From: Vermamoeba vermiformis
Taxonomy: Eukaryota; Tubulinea; Echinamoebida
DNA: 64,000 bases
NCBI GenBank assembly: GCA_045837725.1
Contig: JBEWZL010000306.1
Coordinates: forward strand, 248,001-312,000
Reading direction: 5' to 3'
Below are positions 55,560 through 64,000 of this stretch, piece by piece. Below the pieces are notes generated by a model. The model saw only the letters and a list, made by a program, of their open reading frames with translations. It was not told where the DNA came from and did not search any database. The stretch's first letter is position 1; every line of letters begins with the position of its first letter. Position numbers and translations under genes: made by a program.

Positions 55560-58500
55560 ATGCGGCCCCTCTTCGTGCCCATTCTATTATACTTCGCCTT
55601 GTTACTCGCGCACCATGCAAATGGCGTTGCAATATGCGACCACGTCAAAAATATTGGTAAGTGAAAGATTATTCAATTCGCTTGCCAGTTAGAACTGCTG
55701 TTCCTTGATTCAATCCCGTAATAATATGACACATATAAATAGGTATTATTGGTAGTATCGATGGCTTTGGTGCAGCGTTTTCAAACGTGACTTGGCTTTC
55801 ATCTGCGTGCCAAGCGACATCCGATTTTAATTCGGGATGGATAAACGTCCCTGCGCAATATCCACTTGTCACAAAATCATCAGAACTCACAATTAATGAA
55901 TTGTTGGTGCGCAGATCTTTGAAGACACGAACGGATGCCAATAGTAATGCAGTCATTAACATCACGATAGAATTTCGCGTGACAACCAGTGGAGATAATG
56001 GCCTTAATTCAAAATCTCACGGATTCATAACAAAATCCCTCGCAGGTGCGGATTTGAATTTTTGAATTGTTCTGATTAATGACGGTTATTTTCAGGCATT
56101 CCCGTAAACGCAATTTCTTTTCAACCAATATCATGGCGTGGAATACTTTATTCCTCGTGTCAAGAAAACGACTTAGATTGCACACACGTTGTGGATCAGG
56201 ATCTTTTTGATGGCAATCAACCTTCAATTCTTCAACCCTCGACGCCCAGTGATTATCAATTCGATATTATTAAACTCGTGCGAGAGCGTATTTCTGACGT
56301 TAACCTACTGCTGGGACCTCTTGATGCAGCTCCTTCAGCAATGCATGGTTCGGTCCGCGGATGCTTCATGCCCAAAAAGAATCCGATGATTGCATCAGTA
56401 ATATATGGTACAGACAATGCTTTAGGTAAGTCTCAGACTTTATTCTCAGGAAAAAACCTCGTCTCATTTTCTTTTGTTTTGTGTAGGCAGATCGGCGTCA
56501 GCTTCATTTCGAGATTCGTGCCAAGGAACTGAGTGCGGCTCAATATTAGTATCTAGCATTCAAGACTTATTGAGCGAGGCTTCACAAGGCAAATGCCCTT
56601 CACTGAACAACATTCAAGAGTCGATCAGCTCTTCAGTGGATGCGGAAATAGCCATCGATAGTAGCAACAGTTCTATCCACGTGCGAAATTTGTTCGCACA
56701 GACAAGGGCTGTAGTTAGCTGCGGCGACTTGTTCTTTGGCATCGAAGTAACTGCTAGAGGCTCGTACCAGTCACCGTGGCCCGTGGACATCTTTTTGGCC
56801 GACACGAAGGCAATGGTAGCAATGATCAAAGCCATCAAGCTCAATTTAAACGGAAACATCTATGGCGCTGTCCAAGTCGACAATCAACTCTTCACAGTCG
56901 TGTCTGGTGATTTATTTTCGATTGGTCGCGGTGGTGCTTTGATACCCGACCGTGCCATCGATTCTACCGTGATCCAATCAGCCCTAACTCAAATCAAGCA
57001 AAAGATTTCAACTGAAGTCGACTTGGTGAACGATTTCATCGACGATTTGTTGCGAATGGGCGACATCACCGCACTAATTAACCGCTACAAGAGCACGGTA
57101 GCAGCACCTCGCTTGGTAGATTTCTTCCAGTGGCTGTTCAGGAACGAGCCCAGAGTCACTATTGTAGTCAGTGCTGATGGCAGTGAAATCACGCTCCTGT
57201 TTTCCATTGGTGAAAAGCTCAAGATTCCGTTCGACCATAACTTCATCACCGCTGCTAACGAGAAGTTTGATACTTTCGGTTCCGACATTCGATCGCAAAG
57301 TGTGGCTGCAAACGCCTTTGTCATACCTTCAATATCAGAGACAGATGCTGCTACACTCAACTGTCTTCTGCAAGCCTCGGTAACTCTTCAATTACTTGAC
57401 AACTCCACAAACGTACTGCGTGTCATCAACAGCACGATTGACTTCACTGGTGCTATTGACATTCGTGCCAAGTTCAGTACCTTGCTGCCTGGAATGTTCT
57501 CTTCGGCGAGCTTCATGCAGCTAATCGGTGGAGAGCCTTATATAGTAGCTGAGATTGGAGGTGGATTGAGCAGCGTCATTGGTTCACACGCAATTCACTT
57601 CAACGAGCTGTTCTTGGATTTGCCTTTCAACAACTCCAGAAACCTCATTTCGGCTGTCGAGAACATATTGGGAAAACTGGCGGAGAACCCTTGGACCATG
57701 AGCGCGCTTCAACCATTCACGACCAACTTTGGGTCAATTATGCCGAACACGAACTTTTACAACGGTCTATCGTGGCTTGCTTCCTTAGTTAAGGACCCAG
57801 AGGCAACTACAGTATCGGTGGCTCGCAAATGGATATCCCAAATTCAACAAATAACCGACAAAGTATCGAACCTGATTGTCTTCCCCAAAATTGAACCAGG
57901 CAGCAACCTGATGAAGCTGTCACTTCAAGTTCACGAACTAGCGAGCCTTTCAATCCCAAGCGATCGAACGCAATGGAAGTCACTTGGTACCGCGAGATTG
58001 TCTGTTCCAACACTTGTAAAGAAGACACTGGAGTCAGTAATGAACTTCGAGAACGTCGAATCTAGCTCGCTCAACGTGGGTGCCAAAGCATTTAGCAAGC
58101 TCAGTAACTGGGTCGTGCCCTTGAGACATCAGATGATCTCTGGTATTGCCACCGAGAGTTCGATCTCCGTTGACATCAATCTGCCAAGCTTCACGAATAT
58201 CAACTTGCACCTCAATCTCTTGCCTGGCCGAGGTGAAAAGAACATTCTCGTAGACATTTTTGGCGACAAATTGTTGGACACTGAACGCTATCCCGAATTC
58301 AAGCTATTGACGAACAACACGATTACCATCGACCCGTCCAACGTCTTGTCTTCAATCAAAGACGGTCTCATGCAGTTCGTTCCCTTGCTATATTCAGGTG
58401 CGCTCAACTTCCCGATTCCTCCGATGAAGGAGTCGTTGGGCTCGATGTACAGTGGTGTGAGTGGCCTGATCGAGGACGAAATCGTGCCTTGGTTGCTCTC

Positions 58501-61500
58501 AGCAATTGAAGACGATAATCTCTTCACGATTGAAGTGTGCATCAATGCACCTCAAGACTTGTCCTTTAACTTCACCATCAACGGCGTCAATCTTGAGCTT
58601 TGTCCATTTGACTTCACGAGCTTCAGCTCGCTACAAGACCTGAACACGGCGCTCACTCAAAATATCAAGAATTGTCGTTTGGACACCTTTATCATCCCAA
58701 AAATAACAAAGCAAATCAACGAAACGTGCGGTGAAATCAGTATGATGGCTGCCGTACGTGGTGCCATCAGAAGCCTTCAAGGTCTAATAGCAGGCGAGCA
58801 CCAAGTCCAATTCAACGCACCGCAAGCACCTTCGTTTGGCAGTTGGAAAGACTTGCTTTTTGTCCTCAGAACTGTTCTCAAGGCTCCGTGGCTAAGCATC
58901 GAAGAGACAACCGTACCTCTTGCAGAAGTTCAAGGACTGCTCCCTGTGACATTCCAAAAGGTCTTCAACGACTCCAAACCAGCTGTTTTTGTAGACGTCA
59001 GCATACCGCTCGGCAACAAGGAGAATGTCCTTGCCTCATTAGCTCCGACTTTAATCTCAGAAGACGGAGCGCTGGCCTTGAACATGCCCGACAAACTCCA
59101 CATCACGGCGGAGTTAACTTCAGCAATCCGCTGTCACCTTGGTGTTGTTTTCAACGTTCCTGGCACCAACGACATCTCGGCCTTCTCAGATCTTCAAGGA
59201 GAAGATGGCGTCACTCTACAATCAGTCATTGAAGCAGGCAACAATACATTTGACTTGCGCGTTCAAGCTCAGTACAGATCGATCAGTAGTCAATACTTGA
59301 TGGAGTATTCGAACACCATTGTGTTGACGCCTGGAGTTACCTTTGAAGAAAGTGTTACTCATGACATTCTCAGCCAAGTCAACGACACAATCAGAGACTT
59401 GCTTAACATTACTGTTGAACCGAGCAATGAAATGTTGGGTCTCACAGCTCAAATTCGTGTTGCCGTTGTTCGCAAGCAAGTGGATGAAGAGACGTGGATC
59501 TTGCCCGTTGAACTCTCAATTAGCAACTCAAGAGTACCTGGCCTGTCAAACTTTGTCAATCACCCATCGAGCGCTCATGTAATCGTCTCTGGCTTGTCTG
59601 TGAATGGTTCACTGAATGCTGCAGCGTCCTTTGATACCAAAGTGCACGGTGTATTAGGCATTCTTAACTTGCGAGACTCAGACATTGAAGGCAATGTCTC
59701 AGCGTCTGTTGGCGTGGCACAAATGCACCCGTATACAACATTGTCTGCCGTTGGCTCGGCCTTGGTCAACAACGAGCTGTTTGATCGTATACTTCAAGCT
59801 GACGTGCAACTTCACTCCAACATGAGCATCTTTGGCTACAGTTTATCCGAGATTGAGAACTTGAATCTCTCTGAGCTACCGACGATTGGCTTCTTAGTAG
59901 ATCAAGCCATCTCATTTGCCAACACGACAGTTCTTAGCCACATCAACCAGGAGCTGTCAAAGTGGCGCACTCATGTTATGACTGCTCGTGAAGACGTCAA
60001 ACAAGCGTTCGAGTCTCTTTCCCGATTGAATCAAGACTCACTCTGCGATTGGACAAGCAAGATCTACGACGCTGCGGAAACAATGGGCGACAAAACTTTA
60101 ACATTGCCATTTACTTCGGCAAGTCTGGAAGACGTAATCACACCCGGCCTCTTGGAAGTAATATCGAAGCTCAAGACCGTAGTTTGTGAAGCTAAGACTG
60201 GTCTGACCATGCAGCAATTCTGCGATGCAATGAACCGACTTTGGAACCAAGAGATTTGCCGCAATGCAGTCTTGACCTATTCGTCATTCAAGTTCGAGCT
60301 TGAATTGGAGCGTTATAACCGCGAGTTCACCTCATCGGTCAGCGTTGATGTTGGCAAGATCTTTGGCAGCAAACACGCAGCTATGACGGGTGCTACTGCC
60401 CTAACTGTGCTTGGAAACTTCAGCTTCTATCTTCCTTTGGAGGCTCTGTTTTCATCAGAAGGCGTTTCCCTGCGCATTGGAGACGACTACCATTTTGAAG
60501 TCGATGTTGCCGTAGACGGATTCGGAACCGCTCGTGCCTACATCGGACCTTTAGCTCTCACACTCGCTGACCTCCGTGCCTACATCGGATCGCCAGCAAA
60601 GCTCGTAGCTCAAAAGGGTTCCCTTGCATTGAGCGGAGAAGCTGCCTTCTCGGCCGTTGTCAATCTTCCTAATTCTCAGTGTCGATTGAGCATTGCAGTG
60701 CCCGACATCAGTCGCCCCTTCTCAGACCCCAGCACTATCATCACTGAATGCCGCGATGGCTTCTTAAAACTCCTCGAAGACGCTCTTCAGAGCAGTCCTT
60801 TGATCAACTATTTCAGCTCTCCCTCTCGCTTATTAGCTCAAATGGAGGAAGGTCTGGATCAGATGTTGGACTCCATCTTTACGACCACAGGATCGCTCAA
60901 CTATCCGCTCATTGGTCGCTTATTTGAAGAACTAATTAGAAGTGATGTCCTGTCGTTAGTTGGATCAGGAGAAGGTCAAGAAATCATTCGAAGATTGGCT
61001 AATATGACAAGCACAATCTTGCAGTCAGACCTTAATCCTGCCGTGATCGATCAAGTCACACTGCAAGGCTTTACGGAGATCTTGTGCCTTGTCTACAAGC
61101 CTAAACACTGCCCGACCCCTCCCCAACTCGGTGCTGGTCTTGAGCTCCGTTGGCCTCTTCAGCTCGCTCGTTCAGTGAGCAAACCAATTGCCGGCATCAA
61201 TTTTGGCTTAGGCGCACATGGATTTGCTGCGCTGACACTCGAATGCTCTGCACAGCTTCAAGTCACTTTTGACGTGAACTTCACTTTGATCTACAGCTCG
61301 TCACACGGCATCCAAGTGCTCATCAACAACGATCAAATTCTCATCTCTGCCAATGCCAACCTTGATCTGTCCGCGTGTCACTTGAAGGGCAAAATTGGTT
61401 TCCTGGGTGCTGACCTTGGAACAGATGGCAACAGTGGCGTTCGAGCTTCATTCACGATCACAAACACTGGTGGCAGTCTGCGTCCAGATCTCAACTTTGC

Positions 61501-64000
61501 CGCTGAAATCACCGGTGCACTTGAGCTTGGTCTTGCAGGGTCCCTGAAGTCTGGCCAAAGCGGAGTTCAAAATGCAGTGCCTCATTGGCAAGCACGAGCA
61601 CGATTCTATTGGCCATACTCACTGGAGTCCAACACGGTCCTCCCACCTGTGTTCACGTTGACCGAGCTCAACATGTGCACTGGCACAGTCCTCGCTGATA
61701 TGGTCCGAGAAATCATTTCTGCTGCGGATCCGATCTTCAAGCCTTTCAACAACGTTCTTGGTCGCGATGGAATTCTCTTGAGACGAATTGAACCCACAAG
61801 ATACATCTTTGGCAGACCTCTGACACTTGTTGAACTTCTCCGCATTGTCGCGCGAGAGTTTTGCAGTAGTTGCGCTTTTGATGGAGTATTTGAATGCATT
61901 GAAGCGTTCTTGTCCATCAACGAGGTCTTCCAATCCGTGCAAAGATTCAAAGATTTGGGAGTGAACGGCTGTCAGGTCACGCAAGCCGTACAAAGCTTCA
62001 ACCTCAACTTCCAATCGCCAAAGCTTGACCCAGAGTTGTTCGGTCCATTGCCAGATGGTTCTCTCTTTGCACTGGACCCGTCCAAATTGCCTCTTGACAT
62101 TAACGAGATTCGCCAATCCTACAGTCGAATCACCGTTGAAGGCAAGTTCGGTGTCCGCTTCCCATTGGTCCAGAACATCCCGCAGAAGGTCATCAGCCTC
62201 TTGCTTGGCCAAGATATTCGTCTGGTAGAATTTGTCATTCCTCCCATGACTATTGCTGCTGGAGTTAATTGGCCTATTCCCGTGTGGCCCGTACCACTTG
62301 TCACGCTCAACATTGGAATCAGCGCTTCAATTCGTCTAGACATTAATCGCGTCATATTCACATCGAAGGGAATAAGACACTTGATCGAGACTGGCTCGCC
62401 TGGCTCACTCATTAGCTCACTAGCAATTCCAACAGTTCGAGATGATGGCTCACCCCTCTGGCAACTTCAAGGCTCTGTCAGACTCACAGGTGGCGTGACA
62501 GTTAGCATCTTTGTAGTCAAAGGCTCTGCTTATGTCTTCCTTCAATTCGACGCAATGGCGCGCATTCCAGACCTTCACAGAGGATTTGTTGCATTTGACG
62601 AACTCGCATCTGCCTTCAAACTCGGTGGTTTAGGCGTGCTCCAGCGACGCCTGCAGTTGGCTGCCGGCTTTGGCTTGAGACTTCAAGCATGCATCCCACT
62701 CGTCTTCAAGACCGTTTGCCGTAACATCGTTAGAATCGAGCGTAGTGCAATTATTTGGGCAGCGGAATCTTCCGAATCACGTATCAACCCGCGCTTCACG
62801 GACAACGCTGGATCTCTCAATTTGGACGCAATTGAACCGAACTCTAAGGTTGTGGTGTATGACAATCTCCTTGAAAGCACGCGCAGAACGACTCTCATTC
62901 CTGCTGATAACACGTCAAGATCTGTTGACACCAGCGCAGCCAATCCTGTCATGTACAGTGGCAGTCCAAGAGCGCTCGAAATGGAAGTTCGATACGTTAG
63001 GCAACTCGTGCACTTGCCTCAAAACGCCTTTTTGAGATTTGTTCAATCAGCCAACAACGATGCCCGACGATTTATCGTTCGTCCAAACGGCATTTCTTCT
63101 GACAGTAGCAGCATGGGTGTTGCCATCAACGAAGGCTGTTCTAAGCTACTTATGGAATCCCCCAAGGCCTTTTCGACCGTGTCGTTCTCTGGTCTCCCGT
63201 GCAGCACACAAGTCAAGTCGTTGTCAACAGTCAATGTTGCACTTGATGGAGACGTCAGTCAATACCAATCAAGATCGCTCGTTATTGAAGACGGAGCCAG
63301 AGATATTACGTCTAGAATTCAAGACACTGTGTATGAATTCTCAGCTTCAAGCATCAAGACAGTTAATGGCTTGGATTTGACATTTGCAACCGACGGATCG
63401 GTGCCTTCTATCACAGCGTTCGGTCACTTCACAATGAACTCTACTTTCTTCATCAAAGATTCGCCTCCAAATAGATCCCTGACGGTTGTCGGTGGCTCAG
63501 GCAACAATATTTTTGACATTCCAGACGTATCAACCCTGCGCGGATTAGTCACGCTTCGTGGCGGAACTTCACACGTCAATTACTTGGACCTCGATATCTT
63601 AGCCTCGACTGCTGGCCTCAACGTTGTTACTGGCCCTTCGTCGTTAGTCTATCAACAAGAAAACACCATCTTATGGGAGAATATCAAGAGTCGCAAGTTC
63701 AACATCGATGCCAAGGCTGGAACTTCAACGAGTTTCACGTTGTTGCGAACGGAGGACCATTCAACTGTAGAGGTCGTTGCCAAGGCTGAAGCAGGCAGTG
63801 ACGTTTCTCAATACATTACTGGCTGCAGTGGCTCATCTGAGCTCCGCGTTCAACTCGAAAATGATGGCAATCACGTTGTTTACATTGGCAATAGCGACGA
63901 GATTAGCGACTTCGCTTGCACTTTGCGAATCACAGGAGGCAACGGACCGACTCAAGTTGACACTGTTGTCATTCAAGCCTCTGATGACAAGCGCCACTTG
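55560..64000 (+). CDS. Giant secreted protein, unknown function (3' partial)
   Basis: Exons 55560-55656, 55743-56045, 56096-56425, 56487->64000; at least 2,748 residues, still open at the window edge. A signal peptide (MRPLFVPILLYFALLLAHHA) supports the start. The last exon is over 7,514 bases without an intron, in a window where most exons are 60-400 bases. The body alternates beta-rich and amphipathic helical stretches with recurring hydrophobic patterns (SYSLSEIENLNLSELPTIGF, VLPLRHQM-type, YPLIGRLFEELIRSDVLSLV, PIFKPFNNVLGRDGILL), many Asn-X-Ser/Thr sequons, few cysteines and no catalytic motif. The final part (RGLVTLRGGTSHVNYLDLD) looks like beta-helix or beta-roll repeats. It resembles in style the huge repetitive surface proteins of some bacteria; adhesion or a cell coat is a guess. 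Confidence 0.85.

Noticed and set aside
61606-62412. Several antisense frames of 97-197 codons within the giant exon
   Set aside because: Shadows of the open plus-strand frame; codon positions and signal-peptide-linked exons support the plus strand.
1-64000. CRISPR arrays, bacterial insertion sequences, rDNA, telomeric repeats
   Set aside because: No regularly spaced direct repeats, transposase-like proteins, rRNA-like conserved sequence or telomeric repeats were seen.

Overview
This is a nuclear window from an intron-rich unicellular eukaryote. Nearly every gene is broken by short GT-AG introns, mostly 45-150 nt, with GTAAGT, GTACGT or GTACGA donors. Genes lie on both strands, a few hundred bases apart, and almost all stops are TAA. 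The gene set (RasGEF, a TKL kinase, half-granulin repeats, F-box and LRR receptors, VAC14, a PA-domain receptor-like protein) would suit an amoebozoan or another free-living protist; I cannot name the species. I see no tRNA, rRNA, CRISPR, plasmid or bacterial operon. Exon coordinates come from reading splice sites and checking that codon phase closes across each junction; almost all genes close to a multiple of three.

Left part (1-28 kb): the 3' part of an IPT/TIG-ankyrin protein; a coiled-coil/Ser-rich protein; an ESRP/Fusilli-like protein (exonuclease-like fold plus four RRMs); two tandem type II membrane glycosyltransferases, the second carrying a fragment of the ESRP-like gene in an intron; a GH27 alpha-galactosidase; a RasGEF; a VMA21-like V-ATPase assembly factor; a beta-propeller-like protein with a possible mitochondrial leader; an Elongin B-like protein; clamp-loader subunit RFC2/Rfc4; a PA-domain multi-pass protein.

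Middle (27-45 kb): a secreted Cys-rich protein; VAC14 (PIKfyve scaffold); an NmrA-like NAD(P)-binding protein; a TKL kinase; mitochondrial acyl carrier protein back to back with eIF3h; a large kinase whose DFG motif reads DFT; and a small Gly/Asn-rich protein.

Right part (45-64 kb) is the accessory region. An inverted pair encodes an F-box fused to a degenerate kinase fold; the left copy is intact and the right copy is cut by an A18 tract and an in-frame stop. Next come an LRR protein with an Elongin BC-box and a Cul2-like box, a half-granulin secreted protein, and a giant secreted protein whose last visible exon is intronless for over 7.5 kb and runs off the window. Two routes to cullin-RING ubiquitin ligases are therefore represented here (F-box; BC-box LRR plus Elongin B). 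Any functional link among them is inference.
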